Below, piece after piece: positions 10,955-21,465 of a stretch of DNA of 64,000 nt. Each line of letters starts with the position of its first letter. Positions within the stretch are counted from its first letter, which is position 1. Under the pieces are notes generated by a model. It made no database searches, had not been told where the DNA came from, and worked only from the letters and a program-made list of their open reading frames with translations. The translations under genes were made by a program, and so were the position numbers. The stretch is from positions 310,001 through 374,000 of the forward strand of contig NZ_RCCK01000010.1 in assembly GCF_003664035.1 (NCBI RefSeq). The letters run 5' to 3'. This stretch comes from Pedobacter alluvionis (lineage in GTDB: Bacteria; Bacteroidota; Bacteroidia; Sphingobacteriales; Sphingobacteriaceae).

Positions 10955-13393
10955 ATGAAAAAACTTTTACTATTAACCTTTATCCTTGGAATATTTTTTA
11001 ATGCACATGCCCAGTTTCCCGGCGGATTTGGTGGAGGGCCAAAAAAATCTGCCGTTACCGGACGTATTACTGCCACTATACTAGATTCATTAACTAAAAA
11101 GCCAATTGATTACGCAACGGTGTCTTTAATTAATGTAAAAGACAACAAATCTGTAAATGGTGGCGTAACCGACGAAAAGGGAAAACTAAGTTTACAGAAC
11201 GTTTCCCCTAATTCATACAAATTGATGATTGGTTTTATGGGCTACAAAACAAAATCTGTTTTGGTTACCACCACGCCATCAAAACCCGATAATAATATGG
11301 GTACAATTTATATTTCATCAAGCGAAAATACACTGGCCGATGTTCAGGTTCAGGGAACGAAAGCCATTATCGAAAATAAAATTGACAGGATGGTGTATAA
11401 CGCAGAGGCTGATGGAACAAATGCCGGCGGCGACGCTACTGATGTAATGCGTAAAGTACCAATGCTTTCAGTTGACCCTACAGGAAATATTCAACTTCGT
11501 GGCGGTGCTGTTCGTGTTTTAATTAATGGTAAACCTTCAGGAACAATGGCCAGTAGTGTTGCTGATGCATTAAAGATGATTCCGGCAGAGCAAATTAAAA
11601 CAGTTGAAGTTATTACCAGTCCCTCTGCAAAATATGATGCGGAAGGGTCAGGAGGTATTATTAACATCATCACCAAAAAATCAAATGCTCAGGGAGTGAG
11701 TGGTTCAGTTAATGCTGCAGCAGGAACTCGCCAGAATAATGGTTCTTTTAATTTAACGGCAAAAACAGGCCGCCTGAGTGTGAATACAAGTTTGGGTACA
11801 AATTTAGCTTATGCTCAAAAATCACAAACTGAATTTATCACCAATACAACTTACCTGGATGGTACAACAAATAATATTTCGCAAAGTGGATTTTCTAAAT
11901 GGAGCCGTAACGGATATAATGGTAGTGTAGGTTTGGATTACGATTTTAATGCTTATAACAATATTAGTACGACCGCAAAGTTTAATAGTTTTTCTAACGG
12001 AGGCCCAAGTGAAACAAATTATATAATTAATAATGTGGCAGCATCTAATATTGGAGATATGGATATGACTTTCAGGAATTTAGACTGGAATGTTGATTAC
12101 CGTAAAACCAGTAAAAAAGAAGGAGAAGAATTCTCTGTATCGGCACAATTATCTAGTGGCAGAACACCGACAAGTTTCAGTAATTTGCTTACTTCGGCTG
12201 CATTCCCATCGGGTTTGCAAACGATAAGTAATAATAACGGTAAAAATAATGAATATACCTTTCAAACAGATTATACTTACCCGTTTAACAAGAAAACAAC
12301 TTTAGAAGTTGGTGCCAAAGCAATTTTACGCGATATACAAAGTCAGTTTGATAATACTGCTCAAGATTTTGAATATAACCAAAATGTGGGTGCAGCTTAC
12401 GGCGTAATCAGTTTTGATTTAACTAAAAAATTAAAATTTAAAGGTGGAGTTAGAGCTGAGTATACCCGGATAGATTTTAATACACAAAGCAGTGGTATTC
12501 AGAAAAATGATTATTTGAACTTATTTCCAAGTGCAATTATTTCGCAAAATTTAAAAGGTGGTGCTACGATAAAACTAAGCTACAACCGTCGCGTACAAAG
12601 ACCGTCGCAATCTTATTTAAATCCTTTCCGTAACGAAAGCGACCAGTTTAATATTATGCAAGGTAATCCACAATTAAACCCTGAGCTGAGTGATAATTTA
12701 GAGTTAGGATATAATACTTTTATCAAAGGGTCGATAATTAATGCCTCAATTTTTTACCGTCGCACAGTCGGCGTAATTGAGAATTCGATTTCACCAATTA
12801 CCGAAAATGGTGTAAACAAGACGTTAACTTCTTACATAAATGTTGGTACTGCTCCCGTTTATGGATTTAATGTTTTTGCATCGTACAATCTTAAGCCAAA
12901 ATGGACTTTAATGACCAACTTTTCAGGAAACACCTATTCTGTAACTAATAACGAAACCAATGTTAATACGGGTACTTTCTTTAACTTCAACTGGTTCGTA
13001 CGCTCAGCATATGGGTTTGGTAAAGGTTATAACTTTGAGTTGTTTAACGTAATAACTTCTAAAAGACGTACCTACCAAGGTGTTACAGACCCATTTTATA
13101 TCTATGGTGGCTCATTCAAAAAAGAAATACTTAAGAAAAAAGGAAGTATTGGATTAGGGGTTTTAAATCCTTTTACAAAAGACCTTCACATCAAAACTGT
13201 TAATAATGCTGTTAATCAAAGAGGTACAATTTATCAAAGTCAAAATATTTATTACCCATTGCGTAACTACACAATAAACTTTAGTTACACTTTTGGTAAA
13301 CTTAAATTTACAGAGAAGAAAAAAATCAAAAACGACGATGTGAAGCAAGATCAGCAACAAGGAGGTGGAATGGGCGGTGGCGTTCAGCAGTAA
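10955..13393 (+). CDS. Outer-membrane TonB-dependent receptor-like barrel protein
   Basis: 812 residues with a signal peptide (MKKLLLLTFILGIFFNAHAQ). A Gly-rich patch is followed by a carboxypeptidase-regulatory-like domain (about residues 35-110, including the I-D-Y-A-T-V-S-L strand and a final G-Y-K-T), a plug domain with VRVLINGKP and GGIINIITKKS around residues 180-235, and a large beta-barrel. It belongs to the outer membrane beta-barrel family of TonB-linked proteins, distinct from SusC and without a SusD partner. The C-terminus does not end in an aromatic residue but in a Gln/Gly-rich tail. The substrate is unknown. A strong terminator follows, so it is monocistronic. Confidence 0.88.
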   Translation: MKKLLLLTFILGIFFNAHAQFPGGFGGGPKKSAVTGRITATILDSLTKKPIDYATVSLINVKDNKSVNGGVTDEKGKLSLQNVSPNSYKLMIGFMGYKTKSVLVTTTPSKPDNNMGTIYISSSENTLADVQVQGTKAIIENKIDRMVYNAEADGTNAGGDATDVMRKVPMLSVDPTGNIQLRGGAVRVLINGKPSGTMASSVADALKMIPAEQIKTVEVITSPSAKYDAEGSGGIINIITKKSNAQGVSGSVNAAAGTRQNNGSFNLTAKTGRLSVNTSLGTNLAYAQKSQTEFITNTTYLDGTTNNISQSGFSKWSRNGYNGSVGLDYDFNAYNNISTTAKFNSFSNGGPSETNYIINNVAASNIGDMDMTFRNLDWNVDYRKTSKKEGEEFSVSAQLSSGRTPTSFSNLLTSAAFPSGLQTISNNNGKNNEYTFQTDYTYPFNKKTTLEVGAKAILRDIQSQFDNTAQDFEYNQNVGAAYGVISFDLTKKLKFKGGVRAEYTRIDFNTQSSGIQKNDYLNLFPSAIISQNLKGGATIKLSYNRRVQRPSQSYLNPFRNESDQFNIMQGNPQLNPELSDNLELGYNTFIKGSIINASIFYRRTVGVIENSISPITENGVNKTLTSYINVGTAPVYGFNVFASYNLKPKWTLMTNFSGNTYSVTNNETNVNTGTFFNFNWFVRSAYGFGKGYNFELFNVITSKRRTYQGVTDPFYIYGGSFKKEILKKKGSIGLGVLNPFTKDLHIKTVNNAVNQRGTIYQSQNIYYPLRNYTINFSYTFGKLKFTEKKKIKNDDVKQDQQQGGGMGGGVQQ

Positions 13394-13712
13394 AACCCAA
13401 TTTAATATACAGTTTAAGCCTTTCCGATTTCTTTCGGAAGGGCTTTTTTCTTTTATGTCCCTATTCCCTTTCTTAGAAGCATTAAAACTGCGCTAACCAA
13501 TTTTTAAATAATAATATTTCTGGATAATTAAGCTTGTGAGGTAGTTTATGCGTTTTTTGTTGATGTTTTTTGCGCTATTTTGCAGGTTGAAGGCTGTTTG
13601 TGTAAAATTTTGCACGAAATACAGTCGTATTGGTCATGTTTTGTGCGTGTTCTTGGTGTTAAAAATGTTATATTGCATATAACTAAAATTTCCTAAACTA
13701 AACAATTGTGAT
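13394..13712. other. Intergenic region before the SusC operon
   Basis: About 320 bp: the terminator at 13416-13450, then an AT-rich leader of the SusC-SusD genes. Several TTTTGC/TATTGC sequences (13568-13612 and 13670-13677) resemble partial -7 boxes, but none matches TAnnTTTG exactly. Confidence 0.5.
13416..13450 (+). terminator. Rho-independent terminator
   Basis: AAGCC-TTTCCGA pairs with TTCGGAA-GGGCTT, followed by a run of six T. It ends the receptor gene at 13393. Confidence 0.85.
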
Positions 13713-16700
13713 ATGAGAAAAATCTTTACCTCACTTTTTTTTCTTTTTACTTTACTGACAGGCCTATCCACAATGGCACAGGTAAAAACCATAACAGGAA
13801 AAATAACCGCTGTTGATGATGGAGGTCCATTACCCGGAGCAAGTGTAAAAATCAAAGGCAGTACAACCGGTACTTCTACCGATTCGAATGGGAGCTTTAC
13901 CATTCAGGTGCCATCAACTAATGCTGTACTGGTCATCAGCCTTATTGGCTATAAAACACAGGAAATTACGGTTGGCAGTAAAACCACAGTTAATGTAGGG
14001 CTGGCTTCTGATGCACAGGAACTGCAGGAAGTAAACATTTCAACTGCATTAGGGATTACCCGACAGGCTAAATCTTTAGGTTATGCAGCGCAATCTGTAA
14101 AATCTGAAGACCTGAATTATAATCACCAGCCTAACTTGCTCAATGCATTACAAGGTAAAATTGCAGGTGCTACAATTTCAAGTACGGGCGGTGGTCCCGG
14201 TCAGGGAGCAAGTATCCGGATCAGGGGAGTTAACTCTATTGATCCTAACATTTCCGGCGATCCTTTATATGTAATAGATGGAGTGCAGATTGATAACTCT
14301 ACCTCTACTGTTGGGGCTAATCCTGATGGAACCGCTTATGGTTCGAGAGGGGTAACCAATAGGGCTTCAGATATTAATCCGGAGGATATTGAAACCATCA
14401 ATATTTTAAAAGGAGGTGCTGCTACCGCGCTTTATGGATTAAGAGGTGCAAATGGCGTTGTGGTAATTACTACTAAAAGAGGCAAGCAGAATGGGGTAAG
14501 CGTCAACTTCAACAGTAGTTATGGTTTTGATGAAGTATTGAAATCGCCGGATGTACAAACAGAATATACCCAGGGCGTGCTGGGCGCTTATACCAACCCT
14601 CCAGGCGGAATTGGACCTGCATGGGGCCCAACCATTGCCGAAGCAAAACTGATCGATCCAACCCACCCTGATCAATTGTTCAATAACTACGACCGTGCTT
14701 TTGGTACAGGTCAGCAGGTTAAAAATTCAATTTCGGTTGCCGGAGGAAGTGAAGCAATTAAATTTTTCTCTTCCATTTCACAGTTGTACCAAAAAGGGAT
14801 GATGCCAAATACCGATAATAAAAACTTCTCTGGACGTTTAAATACAGACTTTACCATCAGTCCAAAATTTAAGGCCGCTGTAAATATGAATTTCACCAAT
14901 TCTGGAGGGTATACTTACAGTGCAGACCGTTTTGGCGAAAGTTTGGCTTATTGGTCGCCGCGTTATGATGTAGCAGATTATCAGAATGCAGACGGTTCGC
15001 AAAAATACTTCGGAACCAATAATCCAATCTGGGGTACAGCAAACAACAGGCTTAAAGGCGATGTTAACCGGTTTATTGGTGGAGCAAGCCTGAGTTATGA
15101 TCCTGCCAAATGGCTTAATTTTTCTTACCGTTTAGGGGTAGATACGTATAATGATAACCGTGTGCGCACTGCCCGCGGACCAATGTATGCTACTGAAGCC
15201 ATGTATGATAATGCCCAGGGTTTTTATGGAGAATACAATACTAAGTTTAGAACCATTAACAGCACTTTTGTTGCCACACTTACTTCTAAACTAACAGATG
15301 ATATTACCGGGACTTTAAGGCTTGGACAAGAGCTTTACGACCGCAAATCGAAAGAAATTGGTACTTTGGGCAGTATTCTTGGTGTGTACAATTTCTTTAA
15401 TTTAGCAAATGCTGGTGTACTTACCCCAACACAAAACCTGAGACAAAAAAGACTCATCGGTTATTTTGGGGAAGCGACTTTTGATTACAAAAATTACCTT
15501 TTCTTAACCATAACCGGGAGAAATGACATCACTTCTACGTTGCCAAAAGCGAGCAGATCATTTTTCTATCCTTCAGCAAGTTTAAGTTATGTATTTTCCG
15601 ATCAGTTTAAGTTACCAACTGTCATTAATCAGGCCAAGTTGCGTTTGTCTTATGCAAGGATAGGAAAGGATGCATCCGAGTATTCTACATTTACCGGATA
15701 CTCGCCTTATACCCAGTTGCCAACCGGAACAGGTGGTTTAACCATTGCGCCAAATCTTGGCAATCCCGGTCTTCGTCCTGAGTTTACCAATACCTACGAG
15801 GCTGGTTTAGAGATGTCGTTCTTTAAAAACCGTTTAGGTTTTGATTTTACATACTATTATTCATTAAGCAAAGATCAGATCATCCAAACGCAGGTATCTT
15901 CGGCAGTAGGTTATGTAACCAAATCAATCAATGCCGGCGATATCAGGAACAGGGGAGTTGAGTTGGTATTAAACGGTAAACCAATTGTATCAAAAGATTT
16001 CAGGTGGGATGTAAATGTTAATTTTTCGGCCAACAGAAACATGGTACTGAGTATGCCTAATGGCATATCGGAAATTGTTTACGGTGCCGCCAGAGGTTAT
16101 GGCAATGCCGGAGTAACGATGAAACTGATCCAAGGACAGCCTTATGGCAATATTTATGGTAGTTATTTTAACCGTTATTATGGCAGTACGCCGGAAGATC
16201 CGATTGTACTGGATAAAAATCTTCCTTTACTGATTGGAGCAAACGGATTCCCGAGCATTTCAGGTGGCAAGCAAAAATTACTGGGTAATTCGCAGCCAAA
16301 CTATATCATCGGTATGGGCAATACTTTCAAATACAAAAATTTCAGTTTAAATGTATTGTTTGATGCGCGTTTAGGATTTGAGAAATACAACTGGTTAGAA
16401 GATTTTTATTCGGCCTTCGGATTGCCTGATTATACTGCTGACAGAAGGTCGTATAAGGTATTTGATGGTGTATTAGCCAATGGAACACCAAACACCAAAC
16501 CGGTATGGCTGGGACAGAATACCGTAGATGGTGTTAATTATGGAGAAGGTTATTACCGCATCTATTACCGGAACGTTTCTGAACCTTTTGTAAGCGATGC
16601 CTCATGGGTACGTTTACGTTCTGCAAGTTTAACGTATAATTTACCTGAGAACTGGTTGCCGGCTAAATCAATCAAAAATGCTTCACTGTCCGTTACCGGA

Positions 16701-16844
16701 AATAATTTATGGTTGTGGACGAAATATTATGGTGTAGATCCGGAATCGAGTTCTTTCGATTCGGGTAGTAATAATGACGGCTCTGCCGGATTTACCTATC
16801 CATCTGCCCGTACAATTATGTTTACTCTTAATGTTGGTTTTTAA
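13713..16844 (+). CDS. SusC/RagA-family TonB-linked outer-membrane transporter
   Basis: 1043 residues, a complete SusC-type TonB-dependent transporter. A signal peptide (to about residue 23) is followed by a carboxypeptidase-like domain (residues 27-100), the plug with SIRIRGVNSI and the PLYVIDGVQID motif (about residues 165-195), GGAATALYGLRGANGVVVITTKRG, and a 22-strand barrel that ends TIMFTLNVGF. The SusD partner follows after 11 bp, and a secreted-type S9 peptidase lies downstream, so imported substrates are probably peptides rather than glycans. That substrate inference is from context only. No anti-sigma or hybrid sensor regulator accompanies the operon. Confidence 0.96.
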   Translation: MRKIFTSLFFLFTLLTGLSTMAQVKTITGKITAVDDGGPLPGASVKIKGSTTGTSTDSNGSFTIQVPSTNAVLVISLIGYKTQEITVGSKTTVNVGLASDAQELQEVNISTALGITRQAKSLGYAAQSVKSEDLNYNHQPNLLNALQGKIAGATISSTGGGPGQGASIRIRGVNSIDPNISGDPLYVIDGVQIDNSTSTVGANPDGTAYGSRGVTNRASDINPEDIETINILKGGAATALYGLRGANGVVVITTKRGKQNGVSVNFNSSYGFDEVLKSPDVQTEYTQGVLGAYTNPPGGIGPAWGPTIAEAKLIDPTHPDQLFNNYDRAFGTGQQVKNSISVAGGSEAIKFFSSISQLYQKGMMPNTDNKNFSGRLNTDFTISPKFKAAVNMNFTNSGGYTYSADRFGESLAYWSPRYDVADYQNADGSQKYFGTNNPIWGTANNRLKGDVNRFIGGASLSYDPAKWLNFSYRLGVDTYNDNRVRTARGPMYATEAMYDNAQGFYGEYNTKFRTINSTFVATLTSKLTDDITGTLRLGQELYDRKSKEIGTLGSILGVYNFFNLANAGVLTPTQNLRQKRLIGYFGEATFDYKNYLFLTITGRNDITSTLPKASRSFFYPSASLSYVFSDQFKLPTVINQAKLRLSYARIGKDASEYSTFTGYSPYTQLPTGTGGLTIAPNLGNPGLRPEFTNTYEAGLEMSFFKNRLGFDFTYYYSLSKDQIIQTQVSSAVGYVTKSINAGDIRNRGVELVLNGKPIVSKDFRWDVNVNFSANRNMVLSMPNGISEIVYGAARGYGNAGVTMKLIQGQPYGNIYGSYFNRYYGSTPEDPIVLDKNLPLLIGANGFPSISGGKQKLLGNSQPNYIIGMGNTFKYKNFSLNVLFDARLGFEKYNWLEDFYSAFGLPDYTADRRSYKVFDGVLANGTPNTKPVWLGQNTVDGVNYGEGYYRIYYRNVSEPFVSDASWVRLRSASLTYNLPENWLPAKSIKNASLSVTGNNLWLWTKYYGVDPESSSFDSGSNNDGSAGFTYPSARTIMFTLNVGF

Positions 16845-16855
16845 ATAGAATTACG

Positions 16856-18292
16856 ATGCAAAAAATTATAAAATATACATGGTGCGCAGCTTTAATTGCA
16901 ACACTAGGTTTGCAGAGTTGTAAAGACGATTATTTAGATAAATTGTCTGATAATCCGAATCAGGTTCCCGTGCCAACACTCAATGCATTGTTGGCTACAT
17001 CAACTTACAAAATCGGAAATAACAATTACCTTATCGGAAGTATTGTTGCTCCATATGTGCAATATACCGCCAGTCCTTCAGCTAACGCCGCTGGTGATAC
17101 CTATCAGGCCATTGATTTTAGCACTACCTGGGATGCACTTTATTTTGCCATGGCCGATGCTAACGAAATGAAAAAACTAGCAGTTGTTCAAGGCTCAAGC
17201 GAATATAAAGGTGTGGCAGATGTGATTATTGCCTATAACCTTACCCTGGTAAATGATTTATGGGGAGACGCGCCGTTTTCGCAAGCTTTTGATATCAACA
17301 ACCTTAAGCCAAAATACGACAAACAACAGGAGGTATATAACCAAGCCATCGTACTATTGGATGAAGCCATTGCTGAACTTGCCAAAACCAATGCAACAGT
17401 TAAACTGGCCCCTACAAGCGATTTAATTTATGGAAAAACTCCTGCCACCGAAAGGGCAAACTGGTTAAAAATGGCTTATGCTTTAAAAGCCAGATTATTG
17501 AACAAAATAAGTAAAACCAGTTCTTATAATCCCACAGCAGTATTGGCAGCGCTGAGTAATTCCTTTACCACAAATGCAGACGATGCCGGCATGGCTACTT
17601 TTAAGGAGCGTAATCCGTGGGCGAATGTGGCACTATCCAATTCGCAGCAGTCGCTGGGTGGATGGCTTTCTGAGCAATTTATTGATGCGCTAAAAGGTAC
17701 AACTTTTCCAGGTGCAGAAGATCCACGTTTAGAAAAAATTACCGACAAAACGGTGAATAACACTTACATCGGAACTGTAAATGGGGCAGGTAACCGGTTG
17801 CCTGGTGCAAACACCACAAAAGATGAATCTTATATCTCAAGTAACTCTCCATGGACCAGCAATACTGCTCCAATACTTATCGTTACTTATGCTGAACTGA
17901 AATTTATCGAAGCTGAAGCTTATTTCGATACCGATAAAACGAAAGCCTACGCCGCTTATCTGGCTGGTATTAGCGCCAATATGGATAAATTAACGGTTTC
18001 GACTACTGCAAGAGATGCTTATCTGGCCAATCCGGTAGTTAATGTTGGTGCCGCGGCCTTAACAAAAGACTTGATTTTTAAAGAAAAATATATCGCAACC
18101 TATTTAAATCCTGAAGCCTGGAATGATGCGCGCAGATATGATTATAAATATAAAGATTTCACGCTTCCTGTAAATGCTGTCTTAACCGATTTTATCCGCC
18201 GTTTGGATTATCCTCAGGGTGAACGCAGTAAAAACGGGACAAATGTTCCTGCAGATGTGGAAAGAACAACCAAACTGTGGTGGGATCAGTAA
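16856..18292 (+). CDS. SusD/RagB-family outer-membrane lipoprotein (SusD-like_2 type)
   Basis: 478 residues. The lipoprotein signal ends LQSC (Cys22) and is followed by KDDYLDK, the Lys-Asp-Asp surface-export tail of Bacteroidota lipoproteins. The D-N-P-N-Q motif and the early APYVQYTAS segment put it in the shorter SusD-like_2 branch, which commonly accompanies SusC receptors linked to peptidases. It binds substrate above the SusC at 13713, with which it shares an operon. Late motifs include ERANWLKMAYALKARLLNK and PEAWNDARRYDYK. Confidence 0.94.
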   Translation: MQKIIKYTWCAALIATLGLQSCKDDYLDKLSDNPNQVPVPTLNALLATSTYKIGNNNYLIGSIVAPYVQYTASPSANAAGDTYQAIDFSTTWDALYFAMADANEMKKLAVVQGSSEYKGVADVIIAYNLTLVNDLWGDAPFSQAFDINNLKPKYDKQQEVYNQAIVLLDEAIAELAKTNATVKLAPTSDLIYGKTPATERANWLKMAYALKARLLNKISKTSSYNPTAVLAALSNSFTTNADDAGMATFKERNPWANVALSNSQQSLGGWLSEQFIDALKGTTFPGAEDPRLEKITDKTVNNTYIGTVNGAGNRLPGANTTKDESYISSNSPWTSNTAPILIVTYAELKFIEAEAYFDTDKTKAYAAYLAGISANMDKLTVSTTARDAYLANPVVNVGAAALTKDLIFKEKYIATYLNPEAWNDARRYDYKYKDFTLPVNAVLTDFIRRLDYPQGERSKNGTNVPADVERTTKLWWDQ

Positions 18293-18319
18293 CATGCTTA
18301 TAAAAAACAATAATCAGAG

Positions 18320-18350
18320 TCCTAACTGCACATCGGTTAGGGCTTTTTTT
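18320..18350 (+). terminator. Terminator between susD and the S9 peptidase
   Basis: GTCCTAAC and GGTTAGGGC arms enclose a short loop and are followed by seven T. The peptidase starts 25 bp later, so it is expressed either by readthrough or from a promoter inside this 80-bp gap. Confidence 0.8.
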
Positions 18351-18374
18351 AATTTATCTGCTCAATATTAAGTA

Positions 18375-20459
18375 ATGAAAAAATCGCTGCTTATCCTGCT
18401 CCTGCTAATATCTGCCGCTAAAATTTTTGCGCAAAACTTTACACTGAAATCAGTTTTAAGTTATCCTTTTCCTACACAACTGGTAGCCTCGCCTGTTGGC
18501 GCTAAAATAGCCTGGGCCGCAAACGAACAAGGAAAAAGAAATATTTATACTGCTGAAGCGCCAGATTATAAAGCAATAAAAAATACCGGTTATGATGATG
18601 ATGACGGGCAGGAATTATCCAGTTTATCTATTTCTGCAAATGGTAAATGGATTGTATTTGTACGTGGCGGCGATCACGGTGGCAGAGATGGCGGACCGGT
18701 TAACGCAAATTCATCTCCAATTGCACCAAAAATACAGGTGTTTGCAGTGCCTTTTGGTGGTGGAAAAGTTATTGCAATAGGTGAAGGTGATAACCCCGTT
18801 ATTTCACCAAACAGCGAACAGGTGTTGTTTAGCAAAGCCGGTCAGGTGATGGTTGCCCCGATTGATGGATCGTTTCCGGCAAAAAATCTGTTTTATGCAA
18901 AAGGCATTAACATAGGTTACAGATGGTCGCCGGATGGGAAGAAGATTGTCTTTGTATCCAACCGGACCGATCATTCTTTTATAGGAATTTATACCGATCA
19001 GCAAACTTCGATACAGTGGCTGTTACCATCTTTTTCAAAAGATAACGCACCAGTCTGGTCACCAGATGGCCATGCGATTGCTTTTATCCGCACGGCAGGA
19101 ATGGGTATTGAAACGGATTCGATTTTAACGCGAAAACATCAACCCTGGGCTATATGGACAGTTAACGTAAATACCGGAGAAGGAAAACAGATTTGGAAAG
19201 CTCCCGAAACAATCAGGGGTTCTTATCCTTCAATTGATGGTGGTACCAATTTGCAATGGGCCGACGGTAAGATAATATTCACTTCATACGAAGATGGCTG
19301 GCCGCACTTGTATTCCGTTAATCCTGATGGATCAGGCCGTTTATTGCTTACCCCAGGTAATTTCGTGGTTGAAAATGTTAAACTGAGCAACGATAAAAAA
19401 ACATTGGTTTTTGCAGCAAACACAGGTAAAGAAACCGATGATTTAGACAGAAGGCATATTTATAAAGTAGCAATAAATAAGGCAAACATGGAGGCATTGA
19501 GTTTTGGCAAAGGTATTGAAGCCTATCCGGTAATTTCGGGAGATAACCGTACTTTTTTCTGTCTAAGTTCTACAGCAGAACGGCCGCTTTTACCAGCTGT
19601 GTTAAATGATGAAAAGGCAGTTAAACTCATCGGCGAATCACTTGTTCCTAACGATTTCCCCATCAAAGAAATGGTAATTCCAAAGCACGTAAATTTCAAG
19701 GCAGCCGATGGTAATATTGTATACGGACAATTGTTTTCTCCCAAAAAAGCAGCTAAAGATAAGCCAGCAATCGTATATGTTCATGGTGGCCCTCAACGGC
19801 AAATGTTTTTGGGCTGGAACCCGATGGATTATTATTCCATTGATTATGCTTTAAACCAGTACCTGGTGAATATGGGTTTTACGGTTTTATCTGTAAATTA
19901 TCGTTTGGGCATTGGCTATGGTTTTGATTTTCATAAACCATTACATGCAGGGGCACAGGGAGCAGCAGAATATCAGGATATAAAGGCAGCAGGCGAATGG
20001 TTAGCAAATCAGAAAAACATCAATAAAAATAAAATTGGCATTTATGGAGGTTCGTATGGTGGCTACTTAACTGCGCTCGCGCTTGGAAAAGATTCTAAGT
20101 TGTTTGCAGCAGGCGTAGATATCCATGGCGTAAATTATAGGTTTAGCAATCCCGGAGCCGAAGGAAAGGAGCCTGCCCCAGATGCTGCACTAGCCGCAAG
20201 GGTAGCCACATCATCATCTCCGGTGAGTTACATTAACACCTGGACATCGCCAACATTGATTATCCATGCCGATGACGACCGCAATGTGGCTTTTAATCAG
20301 AGTGTAGATTTGGCCAAAAGGTTTGAAGATAAAAAAATCACGTTCGAATTTTTGGTTATTCCGGATGATACTCACCACTGGATGAAGTTTTCTAACGGTT
20401 TAAAGGTGAGTGAGGCAACTGCCGATTTTCTTAAAAGGAAGTTAATGGATAAGAAATAG
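18375..20459 (+). CDS. S9-family (prolyl oligopeptidase type) serine peptidase
   Basis: 694 residues with a signal peptide (to about residue 20), an N-terminal beta-propeller with WSPDGKKIVFVS and WSPDGHAIAFI repeats (TolB/WD40-like), and a C-terminal alpha/beta-hydrolase. The catalytic Ser560 lies in YGGSYGGY, the Asp in HADDDRN (Asp635), and the His in PDDTHHW (His667 or adjacent His668). It resembles dipeptidyl or acylaminoacyl peptidases that trim short peptides. The position behind a SusCD pair suggests that it processes peptides captured by that system, in the periplasm or at the surface. A terminator hairpin separates it from susD, so its expression may be lower or independent. Confidence 0.93.
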   Translation: MKKSLLILLLLISAAKIFAQNFTLKSVLSYPFPTQLVASPVGAKIAWAANEQGKRNIYTAEAPDYKAIKNTGYDDDDGQELSSLSISANGKWIVFVRGGDHGGRDGGPVNANSSPIAPKIQVFAVPFGGGKVIAIGEGDNPVISPNSEQVLFSKAGQVMVAPIDGSFPAKNLFYAKGINIGYRWSPDGKKIVFVSNRTDHSFIGIYTDQQTSIQWLLPSFSKDNAPVWSPDGHAIAFIRTAGMGIETDSILTRKHQPWAIWTVNVNTGEGKQIWKAPETIRGSYPSIDGGTNLQWADGKIIFTSYEDGWPHLYSVNPDGSGRLLLTPGNFVVENVKLSNDKKTLVFAANTGKETDDLDRRHIYKVAINKANMEALSFGKGIEAYPVISGDNRTFFCLSSTAERPLLPAVLNDEKAVKLIGESLVPNDFPIKEMVIPKHVNFKAADGNIVYGQLFSPKKAAKDKPAIVYVHGGPQRQMFLGWNPMDYYSIDYALNQYLVNMGFTVLSVNYRLGIGYGFDFHKPLHAGAQGAAEYQDIKAAGEWLANQKNINKNKIGIYGGSYGGYLTALALGKDSKLFAAGVDIHGVNYRFSNPGAEGKEPAPDAALAARVATSSSPVSYINTWTSPTLIIHADDDRNVAFNQSVDLAKRFEDKKITFEFLVIPDDTHHWMKFSNGLKVSEATADFLKRKLMDKK

Positions 20460-21465
20460 ATTTTACTGTTGCTTTTTTTCTTGCTTGACGCGATCGTCAT
20501 GCTGATCCGATAGTTATCGGATTTATTTTATTAGCAGTTTTTATTGTTTTAAAGGCCTAATAGCTAATCGTGGTCAGCATTTATCATGACACCAGATAAT
20601 ATTAGAGCCTGTACACATTCATTAAGTCGGTCGTCATGCTGAATTTATTTCAGCATCTTTCCTGCTATTAAGACCCTGGAATGAATCCGATAGCTATCGA
20701 GATCAGGGTGATGACACTAATACTAAAATACCTAAAGAATAGTTCTTAAAAGCCACATTATTAATCGAACTCAAGTTAATACATAAACATTGTCTTTTCC
20801 GCTCTATGCCGCGAGGGCATGGTACTTTGGAGCGCCAAAGTACCCAAAGCGCTTTGTCAATCCAGCAATGGGCCTTTTGCACAGCCCTACACACATCAAA
20901 AAAACAGTGGTACTTCGTTTTGTGTTCAATATTTCTTTAAAATTAAATTATCGTTTAAGAACACAAAACCACTGCGTTTAGGTTTGGCAGTACTATTTGT
21001 TCTGTCCTACAACTGTTTTTTTGATTTCTCTGGCCCTTGGGATTGACGGCGTTCTTCGGTAAAAACTGTAATTTATTAAAGCAAGCTTGCAAAACGTATA
21101 AAAAACCAAAATCAAAAGATGTGTCCACACGATAGGCGCAGGCGGGAATCTTAAAGCGCTTGCATTACGATTATTCATAAGTTTTCCTTTATTCAACGGC
21201 ATTCATTAGCACTCCGTGGTTCCCAATCAAGTTGGGAATGACGATCTCGCGCAGCCAACCATTTTGCCAAAAAGATCTATCTTTTATATTGATTTTATGA
21301 AATAATTATCCCTCTTTGTGAGAGCAAAAGGCCATTTATATTTGTTATAAAAATTTAAACAGACTCTCAATTGGAGTTAATTTTTTTTAAATTATTATTT
21401 TAAGATTAAGTCTATAAGCTGGCTTTAAGCTCTGCTAGCCAACGAATGGATACATGCTTTCATGT
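20460..21465. other. 1-kb repeat-filled intergenic region
   Basis: No gene is credible; several 60-75 codon ORFs here lie in repeats. The region holds an inverted repeat at 20496-20590 (GTCATGCTGATCC and its distant complement GGTCAGCAT...CATGAC) and the composite element 20603-21367. Confidence 0.6.
20603..21367. repeat. Composite repeat element, relative of 3800-4257
   Basis: The left end AGAGCCTGT matches the complement of the ends of the 3800-4257 element, and its right end (30 bp from 21338) is identical to 4228-4257 apart from two bases. The interior differs: it holds a GTCATGCTGAATTTATTTCAGCAT hairpin in two arms near 20634, an imperfect copy of TCCGATAGCTATCGGA at 20689, a GGTACTTTGGAGCGCCAAAGTACC palindrome in two halves near 20820-20845, and a TTCCCAATCAAGTTGGGAATGACG hairpin near 21221. 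It looks like nested repeats between mobile ends. Confidence 0.5.

Noticed and set aside
20790..21202. Several overlapping 60-75 codon ORFs
   Set aside because: All lie within palindromic repeats around GGAGCGCCAAAG; frames overlap on both strands, so none is preferred.
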